DNA of 64,000 nucleotides, from assembly GCA_036768485.1 (NCBI GenBank), contig JAVLUZ010000271.1, positions 4,570,309 to 4,634,308 of the forward strand, written 5' to 3'. Under the pieces are notes generated by a model, which was not told the origin of the DNA, did no database searches, and was given only the letters and a program-made list of their open reading frames with translations. This DNA comes from Mermis nigrescens. Taxonomy: Eukaryota; Nematoda; Enoplea; Mermithida; Mermithidae. The position numbers and the translations under genes are program-made. The stretch's first letter is position 1. Each line of letters begins with the position of its first letter. Positions 12,017 to 22,729 of the stretch are shown in pieces.

Positions 12017-12297
12017 CTAACCACGAGGCACATTATGTGATGTTGATGGAAGATCAAAAATAGACGATATATCGAGTTTATTCGGGCGATGGAGATCAAC
12101 TTCACTGACTTGAGCCGAGTTTTCGGCAACGTCGATTTGCACAGCAAAATGATTCTTAACTGACTCGACTTTTGTACTCTGATTTTCCATGAAATTAATG
12201 CTACCACCTGCGAGTTGATTGATAGGTGTCGAATTCAATAAACGATAGATAAGAAGGAAACGGGCGACACAGCACACACGCGCATTAGGGGCATGAG
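12017..12297 (-). pseudogene. Unidentified coding remnant
   Basis: A minus-strand frame open across 12017-12297, with ordinary amino-acid composition (…DLHRPNKLDISSIFDLPSTS…) and a stop at its 3' end. It is cut on its 5' side by the MITE at 12298-12651. I recognise no domain. It could be an exon or transposon fragment. Confidence 0.25.
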
Positions 12298-12651
12298 CAG
12301 GCCCAAATTCAGGATTTGGACAAGGGGTGGACCCAACATAAGCTGAACTCAGAAAATTCGTCGGGAAAGCGCGTAAAAACCGCATTTTTTGACGTTTTTC
12401 GGCATGTTGTCCGTTAGGATAATAAAATTCGAAGTTTTTTGAAAAAAAATTTTTCACCCTACGAAAAAAGTGTCCTTTTTGGTCATGCTTGACCCAAAAA
12501 GAAGAGAAAATACTTCAATCGGGCGCGAAGCGCCAGAAGAGTACGTCAAAGCCAGTCGATTTTTCTATCTTCCTGTGCATTAACTTACCTTGAAAGATTA
12601 TTTCCGGCCAGGGGGAGCAGCAGCTCCCTGCCCCCCTTTAATACGGCCCTG
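12298..12651. mobile_element. CAGGGCC-family MITE
   Basis: A 354-bp element starts CAGGCCCAAATTCAGG and ends TTAATACGGCCCTG, with exact ggcatgag octamers at 12290-12297 and 12652-12659. It contains a gggcgcgaagcgccag hairpin near 12520. The terminus CAGGGCCGTATTTA recurs at 56276 and, as CAGTGGGGCCGTATTTA, at about 60258. Confidence 0.75.
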
Positions 12652-12659
12652 GGCATGAG

Positions 12660-13463
12660 CATACAGGATCTTATAGAGGTGGATGGGTGGGAGGCTTTCA
12701 CCCTCCCCCTGCGGATTCACAATTTTTCAAGTTTACTAGAATTTCCAAAAAATTTGTAGAAAAGTTGCTGTTTTAGGCACAATTTCTGAGAAATTCGACC
12801 ATTGAATGAGCAAGTCAAAACCTAATTATATCCTCCAAAAAATTGTGTTATTTAGCGCACCAAGAACGAATTCAACTCAATGTTCATTTTCATTTCACCT
12901 AAAATTAAGGAAGCTGCGGTAACACGAAATTTTGATTTTTGTCATTTTGTCTTTTTTTGTTTGCTGACTCTTCTGTCCTTAATCTATGCTAATAAGACAC
13001 AGCAGAATAAAGTCCGTGTTATTCTAACCACATTGAAATTATTAATACTGTAGCTAGTGATCGACTGGGGCCCCGGCAATCCCTGACCATTTTTGATTTC
13101 CCCTGCCCGGCCAGGGCATGCTCTAAAATGGCCGGGGGTGGATACATTGTATTTAATCATTCCTTTTTATAGTCTGATGACAACAGCATTCTTGTCTTTT
13201 AATTAAACAGATAAGTCAATTGATTGGTTTAAATAATCATAACAATACACATCTTTTAACTGCCGTTTTTCAAAGATAGATAACAAAAAATTCCCTTTCT
13301 TGTGTTTTTTAAAATCAATACCCAGTGTGTTGAGAGTGTGCAAAGTTTTACTTCGAAAAAAAAAGGAAGAGGAAAAATAATAAATTTTGAAAATTCTTAA
13401 TTTTTTCCACATCAGAAATAATTCTGCCAATCAGAAGAAAGTAAAAAAACCGATACTTCCCCC
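12660..13463. other. No gene seen
   Basis: AT-rich sequence with a short C-rich segment near 12700 and a ggccggg..ggccggg block at 13070-13140 that is probably an old MITE terminus. No supported coding region. Confidence 0.4.
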
Positions 13464-13911
13464 AGTGTTTTTTTATATTCGGCAAAAATTTTTTCTCGAT
13501 GTACAAAGACTTTTGGAGACCGTCTTTGCACATTATAAAGATTTTTGGAACGATAAAAACTGCAAAAAAGGTTTGAAATTCACAAAAATTTTCGGCGCTT
13601 CGCGCCGAAATGAGTGATTGTGAATTCTATACTTCTATATATCTTAATAATGTCAGAAATTGCATTTTAAAAGGAAAACTGTCTAATTTTTCGGCGGCCA
13701 TTTTGAGAGGATTATTAGTAATTTTATCCCTCCGAAATCCAGAAATTAGCTAAAATACACTACCAAAGGTCGAACAACTCTGTTTTTGCCACACTAAAAT
13801 CGCGACTGTACCATATTATAGTATCCACAAATTTGTGTGTACAAAATGACCAAAGACTTTTAGAGACCATCTTTGTACATGTACAAAAGGACCTTGTACA
13901 AAAAAAAACTG
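13464..13911. mobile_element. CAGTGTTTTTT-family MITE
   Basis: A 448-bp copy with AGTGTTTTTTTATATTCGGC at the left and TTGTACAAAAAAAAACTG at the right. The flanks cttccccc (13456-13463) and cttcctcc (13912-13919) match 7/8. It carries the ggcgcttcgcgcc hairpin at about 13597. Confidence 0.75.
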
Positions 13912-14189
13912 CTTCCTCCCTGGGAAAAATTCTAGCTGCACCTATGATAAGATATGTTTGAGAATCGTGAACAGGGACAAAAACATAATTTAACAATGCA
14001 ACTGAACTTTAATCAAATTAAATCTGAGATTTCAGTGCTGTGTATTAAATACACACCTAGGCAATACTCTGTTTCTGCTCATTCACACGACAAAGATAAT
14101 CAAAAGTTGGACGAAGGCAGGGCTATCAAGTGCTCTAGTCAAGAAACCCCCAAGTTTTACCTCAAACTGCCCAAAAAAAAACCCGAACT

Positions 14190-15230
14190 AATACAAATAC
14201 AAATACAAATACAAATATTTTATTTTCGTCGCACAAAAAAAGAACACAATAAGAAAAGAAACATTAATATACAATGCAATACAATTATAAATAAACATTC
14301 GACATGAATCATCATACAAAATCACATATTCTAAAAGCAAGAAATTATTAATTAAAGCACATTCATACGAGATTAGTGCAAAAGACGAAGGTAGGCGCGC
14401 AGGCTAAATAAATTATGCACTTCAAACACGCCCCCTAGCAAATACCCCGTTAGATCAACTTTTTTCAACTTTTCACGGAGGGAAGCAACACTAGGAGATC
14501 TTACAACAGCTTCAGGGAGGGATTCCATACGTGAATCCACCTATTGGATAAATCATACCCACGAACATCAAGCCGAAAAGGAGTGCATTCACATTTCGTT
14601 GAATTTTGAGCACGCGTGCTGTTTTCACAAAAAGTAAAAAAGTCGGCTTGCTGCAAAACGCATCTACCACTCAATATCTGATACATCATACACAGATCAC
14701 TACGCTATCTGCGAATCTCCAGGCTATCCAATTCTAAGGAACTGAGACTTTCAGCATAAGAAAGTCCCCGAAATCCAATAATTTTACGTGTAAATTTCCT
14801 TTGAACATTTCCGATCATTGAAACAAGGGTCTTAAGGTATGGATTCCAAACAGTGCTACAATACTCAAGGAGCGGTCTGACGTATACAGTAAAAGCCCTA
14901 GACAGACATATTTATTTTTAGAAGCAAATGATTTCGGTATTAGCATAGCCCTAGCATAAGCTCTACGCGTTACATCATTATAGTGGAAACTAAAATCAAG
15001 TTTACTTGATACGTAAACACCCAAATCCTTTACAGAATTTACACTCTGTTCTACAGTCAGGTCAGAAATTCTATAAGAATGCTTGGGATTTCCAAAACCT
15101 AGATATAACGCGTAGCATTTTTCAGTAGCAATTTTTAACTGCCAATCCTTGGACCAGACTACGAGTTTAGCGATATCATCTTGAAGTTGGGTGTGATTGC
15201 TAGATAAATTATAAAGCTTGACGTCGATTA
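14190..15230 (-). pseudogene. 5'-truncated LINE (non-LTR) reverse transcriptase tail
   Basis: The minus strand encodes the C-terminal part of a non-LTR retrotransposon ORF2. After truncation just upstream of a VKLY segment (normally preceded by the FADD motif, absent here) come the conserved WSKDWQL and KC, then VKDLGVYVSSKLDFSFH, then the thumb region with RPLLEYCSTVWNP (around 14870). The distal region, with …NSTKCECTPFRLDVRGYDLSNRWIHVWN (two blocks), lies at 14501-14689. Frameshifts break it. The 3' end carries four copies of a 6-bp ATTTGT repeat at about 14190-14216 (minus strand), typical of LINE clades ending in a short tandem tail rather than poly-A. It resembles the CR1/Jockey group; the exact clade is not certain. 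Confidence 0.8.
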
Positions 15231-16013
15231 AGCATAGGCGCGAAAAAATTCCAATCGCTAAAAATGCTCCCAATGGCCTCAAAAAGAAACCCGAAAATGG
15301 GAAAAAACCCACTTGGCAACCTGGATTAGTGGTCATTTGGATGGGGATATGCGTTGCCATGCATGCCACTTGCCAGGTAAAAATTTAAAAAACTCATAAT
15401 TCTCGAGAAAAACTGCCATGCTGCCATCTGCACAAAGTATATATATGGAAGCGGTCCGAAAAAAACTTCCACAAGCCCCTCAAAAAACCACCCTGTGGTT
15501 ATGCATAGGAGGGAAACATTTCGAAAAAATCAAAAAACTGCCAAAATGGAAGGAAAACTGCCAGACTAGCAGGCAAGGCAACACTCCACGACGACACGAG
15601 GATAACTTTTGTACAGTAAAGTCTAAAAATCCTATTTTTGAACCTTGACAATGACTTTTCAAACTAAATAATCGCTTTTTTGAATTATAATAAGCAAATC
15701 CATTTTGAATTCAAAAATCATTCTCATAACCAAAGTCACTGCTTTTCAAGGCTGGATAACCCTTTTTTGAACCAGGAAAGCAAGTTTTTGAAGCGGGGCA
15801 GGCAATTTTCAAGCTTGTAATTGTACAATCACTTTTTGAACCAGAACAACCACCTTTTATTTGGAAACCTAGACAGGGAGAACGATTGACCATTGTACAG
15901 GTGTGATTAAATAACTTCAATTTATCACTGCTTGCTAATCTATGTAAATGCAAAAGGGATGTTGCTGTCGTGACACTTATACTTTGTACTTAGCTAGCAT
16001 ATATGCGCTCGAG
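15231..16013. other. No gene identified
   Basis: Short frames only. 15640-15870 contains a loose tandem of a motif like ttttgaa..aaccag..caagc repeated at about 30-bp spacing. No known family recognised. Confidence 0.4.
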
Positions 16014-16182
16014 ACCACAAGTAACGTTGCTCAAGCGCATGTCCAGGCGCCTGACAGTCAAAGTGACGGGCGTCGCACAGGCTGTTTTCTCTCCACGCGC
16101 GTTTACCAATATAAAATTTCGGCCGACTCACAGGCTGGTCACAGGCACCTGTTCCTTGCGCTTGAGCAACGTTACTTGTGGT
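16014..16182. repeat. Inverted repeat with perfect 26-bp arms
   Basis: Arms at 16014-16039 (starting accacaagtaacgttgctc) and 16157-16182 are perfect inverse complements. Similarity continues imperfectly inward (caggcgcctgacag versus caggtgcctgtgac). The 117-bp loop has no gene. It looks like a small MITE or a foldback element, but no target duplication is clear. Confidence 0.75.
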
Positions 16183-16578
16183 ACCTACATATTGACTGTT
16201 TGTATGCATGGGCGTAAACAGAGGGCTGGGAGAATGCCACCTCCTCCCTTAGCCTGTAATTTTAAAGGTACATACATACATAAGATACATAATGTATGGA
16301 AAATAGCCGATCGATCGAGCCAGCTTGATCAGAAGTTCAGAGACCAAAATATGAAAAAGAATTCCTTCCGACAGACTCCAAATTATTATTATAGTGTGTA
16401 GTTTGTTGTTTCAAAACTCTTGAAACTTTTGTGTAGTATGGAGATCCAAAAGTATTAACAACTTAGCCAATCGGCAAAGAGCAGTTTCTCAGTACCCGCC
16501 CCTAACCACCAACTAATTCACTAATTGTACAATAAATTACATACAGACGCAACATTCTTTAAACTCCACTTCCGCTTT

Positions 16579-16800
16579 TGAAAGTGGTCTAGCGGTATTA
16601 CCGTTCACTTCGCAGCGAGATACAGAGTTAGACCCACGCGTGTTTAAGTATTTTTTCGTTTGCATGAGGCAGCTGGTTGCGTTCTCACAGCTCAGGAACC
16701 AAACTACCGAAATTGCCGATGTGCAAAGGTTTAAGGGCCGAATGACGTGCAGTAGACGATGGCCAACCAGGAAAGGCCTTTAGCCGCTTAATTGAATTTT
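16579..16800 (+). repeat. tRNA-like SINE candidate
   Basis: tggtctagcgg at about 16587 is a perfect match to an RNA polymerase III A box (TRGYNNARNGG). gagttagaccc about 38 bp downstream is a one-mismatch B box. The sequence between does not fold into an obvious cloverleaf with a clear anticodon, so a functional tRNA is unlikely. The following 150 bp could be a SINE body. No second copy in the window was found to confirm it. Confidence 0.35.
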
Positions 16801-17303
16801 TACTGCTTTCGAATCAACTTACTCTAAAAAAGTCGTAAAGAATTTTAAAACATCCTATCCAGATTGTGAGTCGTTTATTGAGCACATGATCAAAATAGAG
16901 GCAGATTAAAGCACTACCTACACATAAATTAAAATAATGACATAACAACTTATAAATCGGTTTACAATACGTCAGTTAGCATTAGATGGCAATTATTTAA
17001 TAAATCGTAGGTACCGTTGTGGAGTAGTTGCGGGCTCAGTATCTGCTTTATCGCCGTTTTGTATTGTAAGCCAGTAGAACACGATTGGACAGTTTAAACG
17101 ACAACCAAAACATTCTCACCTTGGTTACAAGCATAGACTAGCTTTTTTGTTAAGTGTGAATGGGATCCCTCCCCACTATGCAAAGAAGCCGGTTGTCCCT
17201 CCCACACAAGCCGCTCCCACTAAGAAACTTTTCGATCCCAATCTTTGGCGAAAACTTGGGCCTGTTCAAGCCATTTTCGGCCAAAAATTATAGGCCATTT
17301 CAC
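16801..17303. other. No gene seen
   Basis: AT-rich stretch with a short palindromic gggatccctcccc region near 17165 that probably belongs to an old MITE. Confidence 0.4.
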
Positions 17304-17518
17304 CATAGGTGGGCGGCTCCAAAGTAGTGGGGGGCGGGGTGCAAGATTTTTTCATACCAAAATGGCCTTAAAAATTGTGGTACGGCGAAAAAACACCATT
17401 TTTCAACGTTCCTCATCGAGCACTATCCATTTGTATCAAAAAATTGCGAAAAAGAAAAAATTCTAAAAAATTGAATTCTTGAGGGTAAGATCGATATAAA
17501 CCCCCACGCCCAGAAGTG
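17304..17518 (+). mobile_element. CATACGTGGGC-family MITE, copy 1
   Basis: A 215-bp member running from CATAGGTGGGCGGC to CGCCCAGAAGTG, with the core tgcaagatttttt..aaaatggccttaaaaattgtgg and gagcactatccat. The flanks catttcac (17296-17303) and catctcac (17519-17526) match 7/8. Shorter than the ~260-bp family norm. Confidence 0.8.
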
Positions 17519-17963
17519 CATCTCACCCCATCCCTGCTCATGGCCGGGGATCCCGCACTTAAAACTTCAAGCCTTAATATACATGATACGGTGTGCTAGA
17601 GCACAGTTTGACTCATTGATTTATCATTTATCAGGTTTCCGAACATACGAAGCGCTAAATTTACGAGTCAACTACGCCCGACATGCGTGCGTAACTCATC
17701 GTAGCACGTAGGATTACTGTAGCAGCACTTCTAAAGAATCAATTTCTGGACGCGAAAAAACAGGAACTTAACGAGTAAAGTTTGCCCGACATCCGCAGGG
17801 AGCTCATCAATGGACGGACTCGGATTCGTTTTAAACAACTTTACAATTTTTACTCAAGCATATTCGTTGCTACAGTAAGGATCGATATAAACAAGCAATA
17901 TATATTTTTACACTAATAAATAAGCAATCGATTAGTCGATCGACAAATTAATTAATTAATTAA

Positions 17964-18137
17964 TCATTCCAGTGGAGGCAAATTAGCTTTAGCCGTCGTT
18001 CCTTTGGGCAACCGAATGAATTCGTCGATGTTCAACCATTTTTCTTGAACTTCTTGCGTCGATTTATTGATCAACGGTTCGCGTATTCGAATTTTCACTT
18101 CCAATTTGCCGCCAGCGGGCCGCCTACCTTCCATAAC
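17964..18137 (-). CDS. CC2D1: CC2D1 orthologue, last coding exon
   Basis: This terminal exon of a CC2D1A/CC2D1B (lethal giant discs) orthologue encodes 57 residues ending ANLPPLE and a TGA at 17964-17966. It holds the last strands of the C2 domain and the conserved EGRRPAGGKLEVKIRIREP block, which aligns with the LDGRRPTGG-RLEV-R-REPL block I know from animal CC2D1 proteins. It then reads EKWLNID before a short C-terminal tail. A CGAAAG acceptor sits directly before GTT-ATG-GAA, in phase 0, joining cleanly to the exon at 19580. CC2D1 proteins bind the ESCRT-III subunit CHMP4/Shrub and regulate endosomal sorting and Notch signalling. Confidence 0.9.
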   Translation of the reverse strand, partial: VMEGRRPAGGKLEVKIRIREPLINKSTQEVQEKWLNIDEFIRLPKGTTAKANLPPLE

Positions 18138-18546
18138 CTTTCGAGCAAAATTTGCAGAAATTTCCATACGCCACGAAAAAAATTATTAAGGCGTACAAAC
18201 GATGATTAGCTACTAACAAGAATTATTCTCAATGGTCAAAGGTCAAAGGTCGAACTGATCGCTCATGAGCGGACGTTACTCACGCATCCTGAGATGCTTT
18301 CAGCCATATATACTGCGAAGAAATCAATGCTCAATTACAACCACCTTACCGAAGGTTTAGAAACCAAAATGGTCAATTTGTAGTGTAAAGTTACGCGTAA
18401 CCCAAAGTGTTAAGCTATCTTTGTAATCTTAATTTTAATGTACTCTAAAGTTGATTGTAAGCTGAATAAACTAGTCCAATCAGATCTATCTTTAGAAAAA
18501 TTAGGCGTTGTTTTAAAAAATCAGTAAGAAAAAGGACAGTGTAAAG
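18138..18546. other. CC2D1 intron, proximal part
   Basis: Intronic sequence downstream of the 19580 exon in transcript order. Nothing further recognised, apart from a duplicated aaaggtcaaaggtc. Confidence 0.5.
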
Positions 18547-19320
18547 CAGTGTTTTTTTGTACTCGGCAAAGATTTTTCCCGATGTACAAAGACTTTTTGG
18601 GACCCTCTTTGTACACGTACAAAGATTTTCGGGAAGACAAAAATTGCAAAAAAGGTCTGAAATTCGCAAAAATTTTCGGCGCTTAGCGCCGGAATGAGTA
18701 ATTGTGTGTTCTATATATCTTTATAATAACAGAAATTGTATTTTAAAAGGGAAAATGTCGAATTTTTCGGCGCTTCGCGCCGTTTTTATGACGATCCTTA
18801 GTGATTTTTGCCCTTAGAGACCCAGAAATTAGCTAAAATACACTATCAAAAGTCGAACAACTCTGTTTTTACCAAACTAAAATCGCTACTGTACCATATT
18901 ATAATACCCAAAAATTTATGTGTATTAAATGTACAAAGATTTTTGGGAAGACAAAAACTGTAAAAAGGTGTAAAATTTCGAAAAATTTCCGGGCGCTTCG
19001 CGCCGAAATGAGTAATTGTTTGTCCTATATATCTGTCCTTATGTATCTTTAAAATGGCAGAATTTGCATTTAGAATGGAAAAATATCAATTTTTTCGGCG
19101 CTTCGCGCCGTTTTGAGACAGTTCTTAGTAATTTTTGGCGTCAGAAACCCAAAAATTAGCTAAAATACACTACTAAAGATCGAAAAACCTGTTAATCACA
19201 CTAAAATCGCTACTGTACTATATCCTAGTACACAAAAATTTGCATGTGCAAAATGTACAAAGACTTTTAGGGACCATCTTTGTACATGTACAAACGGACC
19301 TTGTACAAAAAAACAAAATG
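18547..19320. mobile_element. CAGTGTTTTTT-family MITE with internal duplication
   Basis: Starts CAGTGTTTTTTTGTACTCGG and ends GGACCTTGTACAAAAAAAC plus aaaatg. Exact gtgtaaag octamers flank it at 18539-18546 and 19321-19328. At 774 bp it is nearly twice the ~430-bp family length, because the hairpin-containing middle is present twice (hairpins near 18678, 18770, 18994 and 19099). It lies in a CC2D1 intron. Confidence 0.8.
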
Positions 19321-19579
19321 GTGTAAAGTGTCTTACGATGTCAAATTGTCAAATGATACAGTGTTACAGTACCTACTTAATACTAGTTTAAAACGGAATT
19401 ACGTAAAAGTTGTCTAACAAGATACAGGGAAATAAATTGCAGACTAAAAAACATAAAACGAAGATGCTATGTACATAATACGAAGCTTTCAGTCAAACTC
19501 AGCATGAATCAGATACTATTAAATTGAAATTTGGGATTAGTCCGGAAATAGTATCTGGTTCATTGATTTAAAAACTCAC

Positions 19580-19770
19580 GTCCAAACTTTCGTGCATTTC
19601 GGCCTTGTTCTCCAAATTTAGCAATTTAATTTCACAAGTGCCCAATAATTTGTCGCTCCTGAACAACGAGCCTCTTTGATACACTTCGAACTTTACACCA
19701 TGTCGTTTGACCATCAACAAAAATTGACGCGACTTTAAGTTGGCCTTTAGCTTTACACTGAAGTCGAAGG
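19580..19770 (-). CDS. CC2D1: CC2D1 orthologue, C2-domain exon
   Basis: A 191-bp exon carrying the central C2 domain of CC2D1. Recognisable blocks are KSRQFLLMVKRHGVKFEV, then FRSDKLLGTCEIKLLNLENK, matching the conserved R-F-R-x-K-G-I-K-F-E-V and F-x-x-D-x-x-L-G-T-x-x-x-K-L pattern of animal CC2D1A/B. The acceptor TTATAG and donor GGAC|GTGAGT are good splice sites. It starts with two bases that complete a Ser codon with the single base left by the 22549-22729 exon, and it ends in phase 0, matching the last exon. No in-frame stops. The CC2D1 C2 domain lacks classic calcium-binding loops in known members and is implicated in membrane association. Confidence 0.92.
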
Positions 19771-19899
19771 CTATAAGAAAATAGATTTAAAAAAAGATTT
19801 TAGTAAACAGATTTAAAACAAAGGGGTACAGTAAAGAAATCGAGTTTAAACTATATCGAGACGGACAGTGTAAGCTACTGTTCACTAAGTAAGGGTTTT

Positions 19900-20610
19900 G
19901 AAAAATGAGCTTGCTAAGCGAGAGTTGTGAACAAAGAGAAACTTAAAGTTTAAAACATACCATTAAATTATGAAGAGAATTATAAAAGATTTTAAACTAT
20001 AAGAAAATGAAAGAGTTGGGATCTAAGTAAATTAAAACAAATTTAGAGGATATGATGAAACATTATTGTTGAGAATAGGACGATCACGTGCTATGTATAA
20101 TGACTCCTTGATTAAAAGATCTAAAGAGTTGGATGCTCGACTAATAACCTTGAAGCAATCTGATGTATTTAAATGATTGCTATTTGAGATATGTTTGTGA
20201 ATAGCAGATAAGCTATCACCCTAAATTGGCTTTCCTGTAGCAAATGAGATGCCAGTATGCTCTGCAATTCTAATCCCAAAATGGTCGGCGAGTTTCGCCA
20301 ATGTAACTAGCCATACAGCTAGAACACGTATACTTATATACTAAATTTGAGAGTAGCTTAGCAGGTACAGCATCCTTGTTCTTGCAAAACCGGCTTATAC
20401 ACATGGCAGGTTTGTAAACAAACCTTACTCAAATCTGAGGGTAAAATGCAGATATAAGCTTTAGAATTCTGCTGCGTACATTGTAGCCATGCACACCAGT
20501 GTAAGGCAAAACAAGAGAATAGCATAATTTATCACACCCAACTTTTATTTCATCACTTTTATTATAAACCTTTGTCATAAAATCGGATACGACCTTATCA
20601 ATCAAGCCAA
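19900..20610 (-). pseudogene. Penelope-like element fragment, left arm
   Basis: The reverse complement of the right-arm copy, reading leftward. It encodes the same linker and GIY-YIG region. At the codon where the right arm has a stop, this arm reads Arg (CGC CGA) but then carries an extra C that shifts the frame. The two arms have therefore accumulated different disabling changes since they formed. The 5' truncation point is the palindrome centre, so RT is absent. Confidence 0.82.
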
Positions 20611-20671
20611 GGGGATACTCATTTTGCAGTAGAATCTGCTTACTCTACTGCAAAATGAGTATCCCCTTGGC

Positions 20672-21239
20672 TTGATTGATAAGGTCGTATCCGATTTTAT
20701 GACAAAGGTTTATAATAAAAGTGATGAAATAAAAGTTGGGTGTGATAAATTATGCTATTCTCTTGTTTTGCCTTACACTGGTGTGCATGGCTACAATGTA
20801 CGCAGCAGAATTCTAAAGCTTATATCTGCATTTTACCCTCAGATTAGAGTAAGGTTTGTTTACAAACCTGTCATGTGCCGGTTTTTCAAGAACAAGGATG
20901 CTGTACCTGCTAAGCTACTCTCAAATTTAGTATATAAGTATACGTGTTCTAGCTGTATGGCTAGTTACATTGGCGAAACTCGCTGACATTTTGGGATTAG
21001 AATTGCAGAGCATACTGGCATCTCATTTGCTACAGGAAAGCCAATTCAGGAGTGATAGTTTATCTGCTATTCACAAACATATCTCAAATAGCAATCATTT
21101 AAATACATCAGATTGCTTCAAGGTTATCAGTCGAGCATCCAACTCTTTTGATCTTTTAATCAAGGAGTCATTATACATAGCACGTGATCGTCCTATTCTC
21201 AACAATAATGTTTCATCATATCCTCTAAATTTGTTTTAA
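20672..21239 (+). pseudogene. Penelope-like element GIY-YIG region, right arm
   Basis: This encodes the post-RT linker and GIY-YIG endonuclease end of a Penelope-like retroelement. Visible are the LPYTG segment, FFKNKDAVP, and VYKYTCSSCMASYIGETR with the paired Cys typical of the PLE endonuclease. Next come HFGIRIAEHTG and finally SAIHKHISNSNHLN...FDLLIKESLYIARDRPILNNN (two blocks) with its terminal SYPLNLF and a stop. A TGA interrupts just after GETR, and a frameshift follows near 21050, so it is dead. RT is missing: the copy is 5'-truncated at the palindrome centre. PLE endonucleases nick target DNA for insertion. Confidence 0.88.
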
Positions 21240-21446
21240 TTTACTTAAATCCCACCTCTTTCATTTTCTCATAGTTTAAAAATCTTTTATAATTCTCTTC
21301 ATAATTTAATGACTATGTTTTAAACTTTAAGTCTCTCTTTGTTTAAAACTTTCGCTTAGCAAGCTCATTTTTCAAAACAGTGTATGCTAATCTATTATTT
21401 ATCAATTATTAATAATGGGAGGTGAAATATAAAAAAGCGTATTGGT

Positions 21447-21860
21447 CATTCATGATCTTGGGGGGTTAAGGGGGAGGGGTTTTCACCCCCGCAGAATCAT
21501 TTTCCACCCCCGCAAAAAATTTTTCACCCCCCAGAATTGGCGATTTTTCAAAAGTTTCCTAAACTTACCTGAAAATTGGTAGAAAAAGTGTCTTTTTAAG
21601 GGTATTTGGCTATCTACATATTTGTTCAAAATCGCCAAATTTTCGGCGCTTCGCGCCATATATTCATGTTTTAAGCGATATATTGGTCAATTCATTCGAC
21701 TTTTTCGAAATTTTTTTCATGATTTTATGCTCTAGAAGGATAGAGTATCGTCAAAAACGCCAAAAACGCTGTTTTTTAACGCGTACCGGCCATTTTTGGG
21801 CCCAAAAAAGGCACTTTAGGTTTTCACCCCCCCCCAGAATTCCCATGCTGTGCATGTATG
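21447..21860. mobile_element. CATGCATG-family MITE
   Basis: A 414-bp element from CATTCATGATCTTGGGGGG to CCATGCTGTGCATGTATG. The flanks gtattggt (21439-21446) and gtattgat (21861-21868) match 7/8. The interior has the ggcgcttcgcgcc hairpin at 21646 and atgctctagaaggatagagt. It is nearly identical to 31713-32130. Confidence 0.8.
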
Positions 21861-22548
21861 GTATTGATTGAAACTAATTATTCGTATGACAATTGGAACA
21901 TATTTCCGAAATAAAGGTTTTGAAAAAAAGAAAAGAAATAAAAAAGTGATAAGAAAAAAGATTGAAATAATTTAAAAATTTTAAAAATTTTGAAGCGGAT
22001 GAAGAAATCATTTTAACCTGATGTTTTTTTCTTCTTTGTAAACTTGTAAAAAATAGGGATAGACCACTTTACACAACTGATAAGATTACGATCAAATTTC
22101 AGAAACTTGGTCCAGTTCTCGATTTTAAAAAAGAAGGAACGCGAAAAAATGAATAAAACATTACAATTTTCAGCCCAAAGTACAATTAAATTTTTTAAGA
22201 CCGACAAAAAAATAAAAAATTATACGGACTATAATATAGGAATAAAAACACGCACGTGAATTTCCGTAGGAATTGAATTTTGAAGCTGTTTTTAAGCGCA
22301 ATTAAGGTTGTACGAATTAAGGCCAAAAACTTTCAGTGGATTTAACAGGCTATTTATGAGGACATCCGTAAATGATATTTTTCTAATAAATATTTTTATA
22401 TTTTTTTCATTCCTCATATGTTTATTTATTCATATTTTGTTTATTGCTTGTTTGTTTTTGTTTATATTTTTATAATATTTATTTTGGCCAAAACAAGCTT
22501 AATAGATTTGTAAAATTAAAAAAAAAATTAAATTAACTCATAACTCAC

Positions 22549-22729
22549 ACGGACAATTCGTTCCCCTAACCCCTGGCGTTTTGCCAACTTGCGGCGCGTC
22601 CTTCGGATAAGCCAGCTCGAATTTGACGAACAAATCGGCGTCTTTGGGTTCGTAGCCCGAGGGCAATTTCAGCAACAGCCCCCTTATTATACAAACTTCA
22701 ATGTCGTCGTAGCCCAAGTCCGACAACAT
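22549..22729 (-). CDS. CC2D1: CC2D1 orthologue, exon at start of C2 domain
   Basis: A 181-bp exon encoding MLSDLGYDDIEVCIIRGL and PKDADLFVKFELAYPK, then GTNCP. This matches the conserved start of the CC2D1 C2 domain (D-x-E-x-x-I-V-R-G-I...D-L-D-V-F-V-R-F-x-x-P-Y-P...T-x-S-P). The acceptor TTGCAG|ATG and strong donor CCGT|GTGAGTTA are present. The donor phase fits the 19580-19770 exon. Its own acceptor is phase 0, whereas the visible donor of the 30016-30189 exon is phase 2. Either a very small exon is missing between them, the upstream donor is misplaced, or the gene is damaged. No internal stops. Confidence 0.9.

Larger units (their letters stand above)
19897..21378. repeat. 1.48-kb near-perfect palindrome (Penelope arms)
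   Basis: Left arm 19897-20632 and right arm 20645-21378 are inverse complements over about 735 bp, separated by a 12-base loop (20633-20644). Differences are scattered substitutions and one- or two-base indels. Both arms encode the same Penelope-like C-terminal protein region, each reading outward from the centre. It sits in a CC2D1 intron. Confidence 0.93.

Noticed and set aside
14815..15369. Complete 184-residue protein starting at the ATG-like MACMATHIP
   Set aside because: The N-terminal ~45 residues are unrelated flanking sequence; only the part after VKLY is LINE RT, so the apparent start is accidental.
15948..16401. Open frames of 71-132 codons around 16000-16400
   Set aside because: They lie across the perfect inverted repeat and read similar peptides from both arms, so openness is a by-product of the repeat.
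16587..16650. Functional tRNA gene
   Set aside because: A- and B-box matches exist but no acceptor stem, anticodon arm or cloverleaf pairing is evident.
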